Origin: Clostridia bacterium
GTDB taxonomy: Bacteria > Bacillota > Clostridia > Christensenellales > Aristaeellaceae
DNA length: 64,000 bases
Reading direction: 5' to 3'
Assembly (NCBI GenBank): GCA_017552615.1
Contig: JAFZPI010000028.1
Location: 62,001-126,000, forward strand
Below are positions 1 through 8,595 of this stretch, in pieces; position 1 is the first letter of the stretch; each line of letters begins with the position of its first letter. A model generated the notes under the pieces. It made no database searches and had not been told where the DNA came from. It worked only from the letters and a program-made list of their open reading frames with translations. The translations under genes and the position numbers were made by a program.

Positions 1-267
1 TCCGCCGATGAGGGTATACGTGTCTGTGGCGATGAGGACCGGAGCCGGGAAGTCTTCCAGCAGGGCAGGTAGATCGGCAGCGCTACGCATTTCGACCGGC
101 GGCGCGGCGGTGGCCAGCGGCGGATCGTTCCGGATGGGATTCTCGTCCTCCTGGGGATTGGCCAGGATGACAGAGACATAGAAGATTACGGCGAGCACAA
201 GGAGCAACAGGGTTAGCAAGACCGCCCGGATGATCTGCCGGGCTGTTGGCTTTGACTTGGACCGCAT
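1..267 (-). CDS. Single-pass membrane protein, C-terminus outside the window
   Basis: Only the first 89 codons are inside the window. The start ATG is preceded by AAGGAGGTGAGCGC, a near-perfect ribosome-binding site. The N-terminus is basic (MRSKSKPTARQ), followed by one strongly hydrophobic segment at about residues 12-36, then a Pro/Ala-rich linker and the beginning of an extracytoplasmic region. I do not recognise a family. It lies 90 bases downstream of the GH20 gene on the same strand and may be cotranscribed with it. Confidence 0.75.
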   Translation of the reverse strand, partial: MRSKSKPTARQIIRAVLLTLLLLVLAVIFYVSVILANPQEDENPIRNDPPLATAAPPVEMRSAADLPALLEDFPAPVLIATDTYTLIGG

Positions 268-357
268 GCGCTCACCTCCTTGTGAATCCCACCCGGATGA
301 TACTGCAGTGAAGCAACGGGGTCAAGGGTATGGGGCAAAATGTTGCACCTGTGACGC

Positions 358-2208
358 TCACAGGATCCCGGGAATGTCTTTCCGAACACGGCCACGGAGC
401 CAGTCGGCCCAGATCTCGATGATGCGGAAGGTCTCTTTCAACTGGCCTTCTCTTGAGACTTCCCGCCAGCGGAGACAATAGGCTTGGAACCAGGTTTCGA
501 GGGCTGCAGCAAGGGCAAAACGGTCTTCCGGGTTTTCACCGGCGGCGCACAATCCTATGCGGTTGATCAGGTCCGTGCCCTGGGCGGCCAAGTGGGCGGT
601 GTACACGAGCGTTTTGCCGGTGACGTTCAGATGTGGGGCTGCCCGATCGAGGTCTTCAAGGGCGGAGATCATCTCAGCTTGTGCGCTCTCGAGTTCCCCG
701 GCTCTGGTGCGGATGCGTCCGAGATGACGCTCTCGGACATCCGGATCTTCCGCTTCCGCCCAGCAGACCGCGTTCCACCAGGAGAAGAGGGCACAGCGGC
801 TGAGACGCGAGAGGGCGGAAACAACACTTCCCGTTGCGTCGCCATATAAGAGACGACTCGCGGCGGATTCAAACCCGACCTGGTCCGTCATGGCTTCCGG
901 GTTCCAGGCGAAGGCCGCGCCGCAGAGGATCCACGGTGTCGCGAGCGCCGGATCGCACAGGTGGCCGAAATCGCCCCAGTCCGTGTTCAGGAGGCCGAGG
1001 GCGTTGTATTGCTGCCCATACGTACTCATGGCGCGGATGTTGGCCCAGGCACAGTCGGCATCCGGGAGCAGGCGGTTCCAACTGGAGATGCCCGGACAGA
1101 CCATCTGCGGCAAACCAGTGGCGGCGATATCGGCGATCTGCTTCTCCGGGGTGTTGGCGCTGTATTCCCAGTTCAGGCACACGGTGCCCTTTGGGAGGAC
1201 ATGAGCGGTCTCGGGCTGGCGGAGCAGGATGTCGCCCCAGAACTGCGGGGTAATGCCTTCCGCCAGCAGATGGCTGCACAGGGCAGCGACGAAGGAGATG
1301 TACAGGCTTTCGCGGTCCTGCCCGGACTCCCGGGAACGGCCCCGGCCGAGGTCAAAGGTCTCGTCGCAGCAGATGTTGAAGCGGCGGCTGGTGAACAGGG
1401 CGCGGTACTCGTCGATCAGCCCGATAGCCAGTTTCAGGCTCTCCGGGTCGGCGGGGTTCAGCGTGTGATGGAGCATCATGTCCTGGAGGAGGAAGCGCGG
1501 CGCATCGGAGCCGGCGAGCTCACACTGGGCTTCGTGGGTTTTGGTGGACAGGATGCGCTGCATGTGGCCAAAGCTGGCCAGGGAGGGCACCAGCTCGATG
1601 TGCCGAGCACGGCAATAAGCGTCGAGCTCCATGATCTCCGCTGCCTGCAGGGGCGTGTCGCCGCGCCACGCTTCGCTCTCGTTGCGGAAGAGATAGGTAT
1701 GCTCAACGTACAGCTGCCATTCGTTAATCTTGAACAGTGCCAAAAGATCAGCGGTGGCCATGAGCTGCTTCAGGGTCGGGACCCGGCCCCGGGAACAGTC
1801 CTGGTAGTATCCCCGCCGTTCAAAGACCGGGGCGTCTTCGATATGCAGGCAGGGAAGCAGGGCTCCGTAAAGACGGACAAGCTGCACAAGGGTCATAACG
1901 CCCCACTGTAAGGCTTCTTCCTCTGCTGCACGTACGAGAACACCCTCCGGGCTGATGTCCAAAGTATAGGCGGCATCAGCGGGAAGAGTGTCTGATGTGC
2001 AAAGATGGAGAATCAAGGCTTTCGGCAGTTTTTCGCCTCTGACGATTGCCAGGGGTAGACCGGTCACAGCTAGGATTTCGTTTCGCAGAATGCTGGCGGC
2101 GGTGAAGCTTCCGGGCGGGGTGTTGACCAACAGGATCGGGGTTTGGTCGTCAAAGTGAAAGATACCTTCGAGTCGGGTCAGGTTCCGGGGAGCGGGGAGC
2201 AGTTGCAT
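358..2208 (-). CDS. Beta-N-acetylhexosaminidase, GH20 family
   Basis: A 616-residue protein predicted to remove terminal beta-linked N-acetylhexosamine from glycans. The N-terminal half looks like the GH20b-type domain and the catalytic barrel follows from about residue 125 (motif FERRGYYQDCSRGR). The Asp-Glu catalytic pair expected of GH20 is visible as ICCDETFD at about residues 282-283. The start was placed at ATG 2208 because GGAGGCGATCTC precedes it; a longer open frame to 2352 reads through the upstream terminator. No signal peptide is visible, so it probably acts in the cytoplasm on imported oligosaccharides. The upstream gene on the same strand is a substrate-binding protein. Confidence 0.85.
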   Translation of the reverse strand: MQLLPAPRNLTRLEGIFHFDDQTPILLVNTPPGSFTAASILRNEILAVTGLPLAIVRGEKLPKALILHLCTSDTLPADAAYTLDISPEGVLVRAAEEEALQWGVMTLVQLVRLYGALLPCLHIEDAPVFERRGYYQDCSRGRVPTLKQLMATADLLALFKINEWQLYVEHTYLFRNESEAWRGDTPLQAAEIMELDAYCRARHIELVPSLASFGHMQRILSTKTHEAQCELAGSDAPRFLLQDMMLHHTLNPADPESLKLAIGLIDEYRALFTSRRFNICCDETFDLGRGRSRESGQDRESLYISFVAALCSHLLAEGITPQFWGDILLRQPETAHVLPKGTVCLNWEYSANTPEKQIADIAATGLPQMVCPGISSWNRLLPDADCAWANIRAMSTYGQQYNALGLLNTDWGDFGHLCDPALATPWILCGAAFAWNPEAMTDQVGFESAASRLLYGDATGSVVSALSRLSRCALFSWWNAVCWAEAEDPDVRERHLGRIRTRAGELESAQAEMISALEDLDRAAPHLNVTGKTLVYTAHLAAQGTDLINRIGLCAAGENPEDRFALAAALETWFQAYCLRWREVSREGQLKETFRIIEIWADWLRGRVRKDIPGIL

Positions 2209-2237
2209 GAGATCGCCTCCGTTCAGGGGATGAAAAT

Positions 2238-2261
2238 CCCGCAGCGCGGGAACGCTGCGGG
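2238..2261 (-). terminator. Intrinsic terminator after the peptide-binding protein gene
   Basis: Perfect 9-bp stem CCCGCAGCG/CGCTGCGGG with a 6-base loop; on the minus strand it is followed by ATTTTC. It lies between the SBP stop and the GH20 start, so some transcription may continue into GH20. Confidence 0.6.
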
Positions 2262-2284
2262 TGTGGATCCGGAATGGGCTGTCT

Positions 2285-3880
2285 TTACTGCGCGATATCG
2301 GCAAACTCGAAGAAGACGTGGCCGATGGCGTTGCAGGTGACGCCAGTGACATAGGACTTCACCAGGTACTGGTTCTCATAGGAATAAACGGGCATGCCGG
2401 GCATCTGGTCAGCCAGGTACTTCTCGGCCTCGATCAGGGCAGCCTCACGCTCGGCGGCGTCGGTCATGGAGAGGGTCTTGTTGAAGAGCTCGTCGTAGAC
2501 CGGGTCGTCCCACTGGTTCTCGGAAGCGTTGGAGCCGGTGACCCAGATCTTCAGGTTGGCGCTGGGATCGGTGTAGTCCACGGTGTAGCCGTTGCGGTCC
2601 ACGGAGAACTTGCCGTCCGCCAGGTCGCCCCAGTAGGAGGAGGACTCACGGGTGCTGGTGATGTAGTTCACGCCGAGGTTCATCTTCCAGTATTCGCCGA
2701 GGATCTGCGCCATCAGCATCTGCTGCTCGTCGTTCTTGGTGACGATTTCAACGGTCGGGAAGCCTTCGCCGTTGGGATAGCCTGCCTCGGCCATCAGCTG
2801 CTGGGCCTTCTCGACGTCTTCCTCAAACATGTTGCCCGCGACTTCGCGATAGCTGACGCCGGGCTGGGTGAGGGAAGGCTGGCCGTAGGGCACGAAGCCG
2901 TATACGGCGGGCTCCAGGATGCCCATGGCTTCGAGCATTTCCTCGCGGTTGATCGCCATGGCGAAGGCCTGGCGGACGCGCTTGTCGGAGAACTCGGGCA
3001 GATCGCAGTTGAAGTCGCAGTACTGGATGCCGACCTTGGAGGAGACATGGAACTCCTCGCTGCCGCCGTAGCGGGCCAGCGCGGCGGCGCTCAGGTTGGA
3101 GCTGACGTTGATCTCGTCGTTGTTGTAGGCGGTGAATTCAGAGGTGGAATCGGCGATGATCAGGAAGTCGACTTCGTCGATCTTGACCTTGTCCGCATCG
3201 TAGTAATAGGGATTGCGCTTCAGCACGAGACGGTTGAGGGAGCGGAATTCAGCCAGCAGGAATGGACCGTTGGAGACATAGTTGGCATAGTCGTTCTTCC
3301 AGCCGTCGTTGCCTTCGACCAGGGCCTTCTTCACCGGGAAGAAGGAGGTGGTGGCGGTCAGGGCCAGCAGCCAGGGCGTGAGGTTCTCAAGCTGCACTTC
3401 GAAAGTCACGTCGTCCAGCGCCTTCACGCCGACTTCCTCGGCGGAGCACTCGCTGTTGTTGTAAGCCTTGCCGTTTTTGATGATCCACAGGTCGGAAGCG
3501 CACTTGGACATGGGATCCAGGGCATGCAGCCAGGAGAAGGCGAAATCCTCGGCGGTCAGGGGAGAGCCGTCGGACCACTTCAGGCCGGCGCGGAGATGGA
3601 AAGTATAGGTCAGGCCGTCCTCGGAGATGTCCACGGACTCAGCCATGGCAGGCTCCAGGGTCACGCCGTCCGCGCCCAGCTTGTACAGGCCCACAAAGAG
3701 GTTCTGCAGCACGCGGGAGGAGCGGGAGTAGGAGTTGCGGGTGGGGTCCATCTCTTCCGGGTCGTCGGTGATGGCGGTGCGGATGACCTTCTCGCCGTCG
3801 GCCAGGGCCGGCGCTGCCACGCTCAGAAGCATCGCGGCCATGAGCATCAGGCTGATAAGGATCTTCAGGGTTTTGGTCAT
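2285..3880 (-). CDS. Extracellular solute-binding protein family 5 (OppA/DppA-like)
   Basis: A 531-residue peptide or oligosaccharide-binding protein of the SBP_bac_5 family. The start at 3880 follows AGGAAGGAGACCTGCCCT and begins a clear signal peptide (MTKTLKILISLMLMAAMLLS) ending at an AxA-type cleavage site, with no lipobox cysteine. Family landmarks include RTAITDDPEEMDPTRN near the N-terminus, LRAGLKWSDGSPLTAEDFAF, and RNPYYYD. Such proteins normally feed an Opp/Dpp ABC permease, but no permease or ATPase gene lies next to it here. A 33-codon membrane peptide gene sits just upstream on the same transcript. Substrate unknown. Confidence 0.9.
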   Translation of the reverse strand: MTKTLKILISLMLMAAMLLSVAAPALADGEKVIRTAITDDPEEMDPTRNSYSRSSRVLQNLFVGLYKLGADGVTLEPAMAESVDISEDGLTYTFHLRAGLKWSDGSPLTAEDFAFSWLHALDPMSKCASDLWIIKNGKAYNNSECSAEEVGVKALDDVTFEVQLENLTPWLLALTATTSFFPVKKALVEGNDGWKNDYANYVSNGPFLLAEFRSLNRLVLKRNPYYYDADKVKIDEVDFLIIADSTSEFTAYNNDEINVSSNLSAAALARYGGSEEFHVSSKVGIQYCDFNCDLPEFSDKRVRQAFAMAINREEMLEAMGILEPAVYGFVPYGQPSLTQPGVSYREVAGNMFEEDVEKAQQLMAEAGYPNGEGFPTVEIVTKNDEQQMLMAQILGEYWKMNLGVNYITSTRESSSYWGDLADGKFSVDRNGYTVDYTDPSANLKIWVTGSNASENQWDDPVYDELFNKTLSMTDAAEREAALIEAEKYLADQMPGMPVYSYENQYLVKSYVTGVTCNAIGHVFFEFADIAQ

Positions 3881-3959
3881 AGGGCAGGTCTCCTTCCTGT
3901 TTTTTGAAAACGTGGGTTTACGAAACGGGACTGGCTTCAACGGCCGCTTCTGCCGTGGA

Positions 3960-4061
3960 TTACGGCGCGGAGGTCTCGGGAGCCTTTACCAGAAGAATGG
4001 CCAGCGTTGCGATCACCGCTACCAGCAGGACCGTCAGGATGATCTTGATCCTGTCCGACAA
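3960..4061 (-). CDS. Small membrane peptide (33 aa), TTG start
   Basis: A 33-residue peptide starting at TTG 4061, ten bases after a perfect AGGAGG and downstream of a strong promoter. It is MSDRIK followed by about 19 hydrophobic residues (IILTVLLVAVIATLAILLV) and a short polar tail, KAPETSAP, so it is a predicted single-pass membrane microprotein. It lies 79 bases upstream of the solute-binding protein in the same direction. Family unknown. The placement is convincing because promoter, SD, coding hydrophobicity and stop all agree, but an untranslated leader cannot be excluded. Confidence 0.55.
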   Translation of the reverse strand: MSDRIKIILTVLLVAVIATLAILLVKAPETSAP

Positions 4062-4113
4062 GGCACAGTCACCTCCTGTACAACCGATGAAACCACATTT
4101 CCAGACGTTAACC

Positions 4114-4142
4114 TATATATCATTTTTCCCATTTGATGTCAA
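4114..4142 (-). promoter_or_regulatory. Sigma-A-type promoter for microprotein and SBP genes
   Basis: Minus-strand TTGACA (4137-4142), 17-base spacer, TATATA (4114-4119), about 50 bases before the TTG start of the 33-aa peptide. Confidence 0.7.
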
Positions 4143-4249
4143 GAAAAAGGCTGCATTTGTACTGTATTTTGTGGTAAACAGGATAAAGAAGGGGCAGATA
4201 TTGTAATCGTGAAAGAAGATGCGACAGCGTTATCCGGTTCTGAAAGCAA

Positions 4250-4281
4250 CAAAAAACCTTCGCGATGAACTCGCGAAGGTT
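4250..4281 (-). terminator. Intrinsic terminator of the 88-aa membrane protein gene
   Basis: Perfect 11-bp inverted repeat AACCTTCGCGA/TCGCGAAGGTT with a 5-base loop, followed on the minus strand by a run of T (A-run 4250-4256 on the plus strand). Confidence 0.85.
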
Positions 4282-4294
4282 CATAGAGCATGGA

Positions 4295-4561
4295 TTACTC
4301 GCCAGTGGTGGCGTTCTCGACGGTCTCGGTGACAGTCTCGACAGCCTGCTCAACAGCGCCTTCGACAGCTTCCTTAGCTTCCTCAACAGCGCCCTCAACG
4401 GCTTCCTTGGCACCATCGACGACTTCGTCGATCTTCTCGGCGATCGCGGGAGTGGTGGTGGCGGCGTCCTTGCCAGTCAGGAATCCCGGCCAAACGAGGC
4501 CCAGGAACAGGAACAGCACGACGACGACGGCAGCAACGATGCCAATCTTTTTCTTGTCCAT
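4295..4561 (-). CDS. Small membrane protein with 11-residue amphipathic repeats
   Basis: An 88-residue protein: MDKKK, one membrane segment at about residues 6-27, then a charged segment composed of 11-residue repeats (AKEAVEGAVEE, AKEAVEGAVEQ, AVETVTETVEN). Eleven-residue Lys/Glu/Ala/Val periods are typical of extended amphipathic helices such as LEA group 3 or apolipoprotein-like proteins; membership in any family is inference. A strong SD (CGGAGGATGAATCATC) fixes the start, and it has its own promoter and terminator, so it is a stand-alone unit. Function unknown; surface binding or membrane-stress protection is speculation. Confidence 0.7.
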   Translation of the reverse strand: MDKKKIGIVAAVVVVLFLFLGLVWPGFLTGKDAATTTPAIAEKIDEVVDGAKEAVEGAVEEAKEAVEGAVEQAVETVTETVENATTGE

Positions 4562-4653
4562 GATGATTCATCCTCCGTTTTTTTCACGCGGATAGCGATT
4601 GTCTGCTTCCGCAAATTTTCGCGTGAAGCGTCCTTCGCTTCCGCACGTCGAAC

Positions 4654-4682
4654 ATAATAGCATAAACCATGGGCACTGTCAA
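4654..4682 (-). promoter_or_regulatory. Promoter of the 88-aa membrane protein gene
   Basis: Minus-strand TTGACA (4677-4682), 17-base spacer, TATTAT (4654-4659). The remaining divergent space, 4683-4892, is AT-richer; I could not pick a convincing promoter or riboswitch for the plus-strand ECF gene there. Confidence 0.7.
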
Positions 4683-4892
4683 GCATCGAAATCGCTTTTC
4701 TCTGCCAATTTGCGGGAAAAAGTGTCGTTTTGCCCGATTTTGAGACATATTTGTTCTTTTCATTGCGATTTTTGCACAAAATTCCCATCGACTGCCGAAC
4801 TTTTTCTGTCGAAAAGGAAGGGAAAGAACGGCAAAAGGCGAATGGTCACGGTGATACGATCCTGACGGAACTGAGTTTTTCGGAGGTATCCT

Positions 4893-5459
4893 ATGACCAG
4901 ACGAACTGCGCCCGGCAGACTATCTTCCTTGCAGACGCGCCGCATGATCTACGCCGCTATGTACCTGGCGATTGCGATGGTGCTGCCCGTCATTACCGGA
5001 AACATCCCGGAGATCGGAAAGGCTCTCTGCCCGATGCATATTCCTGTATTGCTCTGCGGGTTTATGTGCGGCTGGCCCTGGGGCCTGGCAGTGGGGTTTG
5101 TGGCTCCGCTGCTTCGGGCGGTGACTATCGGCATGCCGCCGTTGTTCCCGGAAGCGGTTGCCATGGCCTTTGAACTGGCGGCTTACGGCTTTATCACCGG
5201 TGCGGCATGGCGGGTGCTGCCGCACAAACTGCCCATACTCTATGGAACACTGGTCTTTGCGATGGTAACCGGACGACTGGTCTGGGGGATTGCCCGTGCG
5301 GCGATCATGGGGATCGCGGGCAATGCATTCACCCTTGAAATGTTCCTTGCAGGCGCGGTGCTGGAAGCCATTCCCGGCATCATCCTGCATATCGTGCTGA
5401 TTCCCCTGTTGGTGATGGCCATGGAACGGGCAGGGTTATCGGTGAATGAAACGGAGTAA
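4893..5459 (+). CDS. ECF transporter S component, substrate unassigned
   Basis: A 188-residue integral membrane protein with about five to six hydrophobic segments. The block LCPMHIPVLLCGFMCGWPWG followed by a Gly-rich GLAVGFVAPLLR helix matches the ECF S-component family (ECF_trnsprt, formerly DUF3816), which captures a vitamin or metal and docks to a shared EcfAA'T module. No EcfA or EcfT gene lies nearby, as expected for group II systems with a central energising module. CGGAGGTATCCT precedes the ATG. Vitamin specificity cannot be told from the sequence. Confidence 0.8.
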   Translation: MTRRTAPGRLSSLQTRRMIYAAMYLAIAMVLPVITGNIPEIGKALCPMHIPVLLCGFMCGWPWGLAVGFVAPLLRAVTIGMPPLFPEAVAMAFELAAYGFITGAAWRVLPHKLPILYGTLVFAMVTGRLVWGIARAAIMGIAGNAFTLEMFLAGAVLEAIPGIILHIVLIPLLVMAMERAGLSVNETE

Positions 5460-5491
5460 TGGGCAAAGCTTTATTTGTAATACGCCTGAAG

Positions 5492-5672
5492 CCCCTCAGT
5501 CACCGCTTCGCGGTGCCAGCTCTCCGGGGCTGCCGCCCGTTCTACGCTGAAAACTGTCCGCTGGACAGTTTTCCGGGCGCTCCGAACCCAGCGAGCTGGG
5601 GAGCCTCTGGCTGGCAGTGCCTAATCCCCCCAGCTTGCTGAGGGGAAAGCCGCGAAGCGGCAGGGGGGCTTT
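5492..5672. repeat. Interspersed palindromic element, copy 1
   Basis: Noncoding region made of several hairpins. Its left end reads CCCCTCAGTCACCGCTTCG then CGGTGCCAGCTCTCC; its right end has a GCTTGCTGAGGGGAAAGCCG-type palindrome and GCGGCAGGGGGG. The same left end recurs at 42125-42158 and, inverted, at 28233-28275; the right end recurs inverted at 28129-28173. No coding potential. It probably also serves as the 3' end of the converging ECF and GldG-like genes. Confidence 0.75.
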
Positions 5673-5680
5673 TGTTGCCT

Positions 5681-7162
5681 TTATTTCCTTCTCCTGATCC
5701 CCAGCACCACCACCGCTGCCGCGGCGACCAGCGCGGGGAGCATGAAGACGGCCAGCGTGCCGACGGAGTGGGACTCTACGGAGAGGCTGGGGCGAACCGC
5801 GGCGCGGGCGACGATCCCGGCGTCGAGGGAGACGCCGCCGAAAAGCGTGTCCGTTACACGGAGGATCAGTTCTTCCGTATCGATGCCGGCCCAGAGGTCC
5901 AGCGTCTGTTCGGGGTCGTTGATCAGGGTGCCGGTGGAGCCGATCACGAAGGCGCGGGAGATGGCCGCGTTGCCGTCGCCCGTGATGCGCTTGGTCAGCA
6001 GCGCCAGCGCGAAGGGACCGGCCGGGTCGGACTCCGTGGGGATGGGATTCGGGGCCTCGGTACGGCTCAGGGGCACAAGGCGGGCGTCGTCATCCATGGA
6101 GAGAACAGCCTCGGTATAGACATAGTCCACTTCCCCGGGGATCTCAAAGGCGCGGCTGTTGACCAGGAGAGTGCGCGTAGCGCCGTTCTGGATCATCGGG
6201 ATCGTGGGCTCGGCGTATTCCATCGCGGGGAAGAGCCAGTTGCGGCTGTTCTGATAATAGGTTTCCGTGTCTGCCGCCGCGGCGTACACCACGCCCTCCA
6301 GCGGATGCATATTGTATAAAGTAAGAAGGGCGGTGAAGTTGGGCATCTTCTCCAGCGGAGTTTCGGGGTCAAAAGACATCAGCAGGCAGCCGCCCTGCTC
6401 GGTGAAATCGAGGAGCTTGGCGTACTCGGTGCTGCTCAGGTCTTTGGTCGGGGCGAGGATGACCAGCAGGTCCGAGGGCTTCAGTTCGGTTTCGGCCGTG
6501 CTGAAAGTGTAGCCCCACACGTCATAGCCTGCGCGGTCCCAGAGCTCGGTCAGGTTGACGACGTCGTCCTGGGTCTTTTCTCCATGGCCTTGCAGGACCA
6601 GGATACGCTGGGGTTCATCCGCCGTGACATAGCGGATGGCGTTGGTGATGGCGTTTTCGTAATTGAGGCCTGTGATCTGGACGTTGCCCTCTTCGTCATA
6701 GGAGGTGGTCAGCAGATGGTCGGCCGTCACGGTACGCCAGCGGTCGGTGACTTCGCAGTAGAAAACGATCGAATCGCTGGTCACGGATTCTTCCTGCAGC
6801 TCAGACGTGAACCGCGCCACGAGTCCGGGGCTCACCGTCAGGTTTGCCTTCTCCCAGGTGAAGTGCGGGGTGGCGGCGGCATAACGATCGAGGAGATCGC
6901 AGAGGGGTTCGTCATCGATGAACATGTAGGCGTGCACGTCCCTGTCCAGGTCTTTGAGCACGGCTTCCGTGATCTCGCCGTAGCTGGTCTGTCGGTTGAA
7001 GGACAGGTCTGTCTGCCAGGCATGGGTCTTTTCGAGGCGAGTCACAAGGATGTTCGCCCCGATGACCGCCGCCAGGACGGCAACCAGAAGAAGGGTGGAC
7101 ATGACGCCGTAGCGCAGTCGCATGCTGTGGGCTGCGCTTTTTTTCGCTTTTTCTTTCCGCAT
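5681..7162 (-). CDS. GldG-family ABC-associated extracytoplasmic protein
   Basis: A 493-residue protein with a membrane segment at about residues 20-40, a long extracytoplasmic region and a C-terminal membrane segment before RRK. The middle contains the IRYVTADEPQRILVLQGHGE and LKPSDLLVILAPTKDLSSTE signatures of the GldG/ABC_transp_aux family. It starts four bases after the permease stop, with GGGGGCGTGAGCGC as SD, and is the third gene of an ATPase-permease-GldG operon. In Bacteroidetes the homologues support gliding; in Clostridia the exported substrate is unknown. Confidence 0.8.
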   Translation of the reverse strand: MRKEKAKKSAAHSMRLRYGVMSTLLLVAVLAAVIGANILVTRLEKTHAWQTDLSFNRQTSYGEITEAVLKDLDRDVHAYMFIDDEPLCDLLDRYAAATPHFTWEKANLTVSPGLVARFTSELQEESVTSDSIVFYCEVTDRWRTVTADHLLTTSYDEEGNVQITGLNYENAITNAIRYVTADEPQRILVLQGHGEKTQDDVVNLTELWDRAGYDVWGYTFSTAETELKPSDLLVILAPTKDLSSTEYAKLLDFTEQGGCLLMSFDPETPLEKMPNFTALLTLYNMHPLEGVVYAAAADTETYYQNSRNWLFPAMEYAEPTIPMIQNGATRTLLVNSRAFEIPGEVDYVYTEAVLSMDDDARLVPLSRTEAPNPIPTESDPAGPFALALLTKRITGDGNAAISRAFVIGSTGTLINDPEQTLDLWAGIDTEELILRVTDTLFGGVSLDAGIVARAAVRPSLSVESHSVGTLAVFMLPALVAAAAVVVLGIRRRK

Positions 7163-7166
7163 GCGC

Positions 7167-7877
7167 TCACGCCCCCTTCTTCCAGCGCCGGGTATCCAGC
7201 GCGTGGATCGTGACGAACAGCGCCGCCGCGATGACCGAGAGGTCGAACAGCGCGCTCGCGGGAGAGAACTGCCCCATCAGGAAGGGCTCGTTGCGGGAAT
7301 ACAGGCTCAGGAAATTGAGAATATCCGCGAGCCAGGCAGGGGCTTGCAGGGCCAGGAGATTCATGATCCACAGGGCTACGTTCAGTCCGAAGGAGGTCGC
7401 CGCCGCGATGATCGGCGTGCGGACAAGGGCAGAGACGAGCATGTCGATCGCCACAAAGGCGCAGCCCTGCAGGATGAAGCCGAGGTACCCCGTGAAAACT
7501 TCTCCGGCATAGATTTGCCCATAGCGGCCGATGACAGCCGTATAAACGCCTGTCAATATGACTGTACCTAAAAGGACTGTCACAGCTGCGAGGTATTTTC
7601 CCAGGGTGATCCGGGTCAGGGATATGGGGGAAGTGAAGAGCAGCTGGTCGGTTTTGCGCTGCTTTTCCTCGGCAAAGAGCCGCATGGTCAGGACCGGGCA
7701 GAGCAGCATCCAGAGGTAACTCATCCGAAGGATGAAAGAAAGTATGTCGGAGGAGTGCTCCTGCAGCACACTGATATAAAAGAAGAGCGAGGCGAGCGCC
7801 AGAAAGACGCCCACACAGACATAGCCGACCGGGGTACAGAAATAGCTGCGCAGTTCCTTGCGCCAGACGGCAATCAT
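7167..7877 (-). CDS. ABC-2 type permease (GldF-like)
   Basis: A 236-residue integral membrane protein with about six hydrophobic helices. It begins with MIAVWRKELRSYFCTPVGYV, the usual entry of GldF/NosY-type ABC-2 permeases, and carries MRLFAEEKQRKTDQLLFTSP in the first cytoplasmic loop. Its start overlaps the ATPase stop by four bases (ATGA), indicating translational coupling. It would form the membrane channel for the adjacent ATPase. Confidence 0.85.
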   Translation of the reverse strand: MIAVWRKELRSYFCTPVGYVCVGVFLALASLFFYISVLQEHSSDILSFILRMSYLWMLLCPVLTMRLFAEEKQRKTDQLLFTSPISLTRITLGKYLAAVTVLLGTVILTGVYTAVIGRYGQIYAGEVFTGYLGFILQGCAFVAIDMLVSALVRTPIIAAATSFGLNVALWIMNLLALQAPAWLADILNFLSLYSRNEPFLMGQFSPASALFDLSVIAAALFVTIHALDTRRWKKGA

Positions 7878-8593
7878 GAGGCTGCCTCCTCTCGCAGGGT
7901 GACTCGCAGAAACACGTCCTCCAGGCTTTCGTTTTTTGCGAGCTGGTTCAGCGGGGCGTTCCAGGCGACTTTTCCTTCGTGAAGGATTACTGCCCGGGTA
8001 CAGAGTTGCTGGACTTCGCTGAGCAGGTGGGAGGAGAAGATTACAGTGTGGGTCTTGCCGAGAGTGCGGATCAGGCCGCGAATCTCGACGACCTGTCGGG
8101 GATCCAGGCCGACCGTGGGCTCGTCAAAGATGAGCGTCGGTGGGTCGCCGCAGAGGGCCTGCGCGATGCCCGCGCGCTGGCGGTAGCCTTTCGAGAGCTT
8201 GCCGAGGGGTCGCCCCGCAACGTCCTTCAAGCCGCAGAGGGAGAGGATATCGTCTACATGGGCCGGGATCGAGCGGGCCTTCACTTCCCGCAGGCGACTG
8301 ACAAAGAAGAGGTATTCGCGCACGGTCAGCTCGTCATAGAGGGGCGGATGCTCCGGCAGGTACCCGATGCGCCGCTTGCAGCCCAGGGGGTCCGTCAGCA
8401 TGTCGGTGCCGTCGATCGTCACCGTGCCCGACGTGGGTGGGAAGTATCCGGTCATAATATTCAGGGCTGTGCTTTTTCCCGCACCGTTGACGCCGAGCAG
8501 TCCGAGGATCTCTCCGTTCTGCGCGGTCAGCGACACATCCTTCAGTGCCTGGACATTTCCAAACCGTTTATTGATATGTTTCAGTTCAATCAT
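7874..8593 (-). CDS. ABC transporter ATP-binding protein (Gld/CcmA-type)
   Basis: A 239-residue ATPase with Walker A GVNGAGKS at about residues 34-41, signature LSKGYRQR, Walker B LIFDEPTVGLDP and the switch His in IFSSHLLSEV. It is the first gene of the ATPase-permease-GldG operon. It follows the histidine kinase by 44 bases on the same strand, so it might be part of a five-gene transcript with the two-component system, although no sequence proves that. Confidence 0.9.
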   Translation of the reverse strand: MIELKHINKRFGNVQALKDVSLTAQNGEILGLLGVNGAGKSTALNIMTGYFPPTSGTVTIDGTDMLTDPLGCKRRIGYLPEHPPLYDELTVREYLFFVSRLREVKARSIPAHVDDILSLCGLKDVAGRPLGKLSKGYRQRAGIAQALCGDPPTLIFDEPTVGLDPRQVVEIRGLIRTLGKTHTVIFSSHLLSEVQQLCTRAVILHEGKVAWNAPLNQLAKNESLEDVFLRVTLREEAAS

Positions 8594-8595
8594 GG

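Noticed and set aside
2261-3907. Long plus-strand open frame (548 codons) opposite the solute-binding protein
   Set aside because: Val/Gly/Asp/His-rich translation without a motif or SD; it is the GC-driven shadow of the SBP gene, which has a signal peptide, SD and family motifs.
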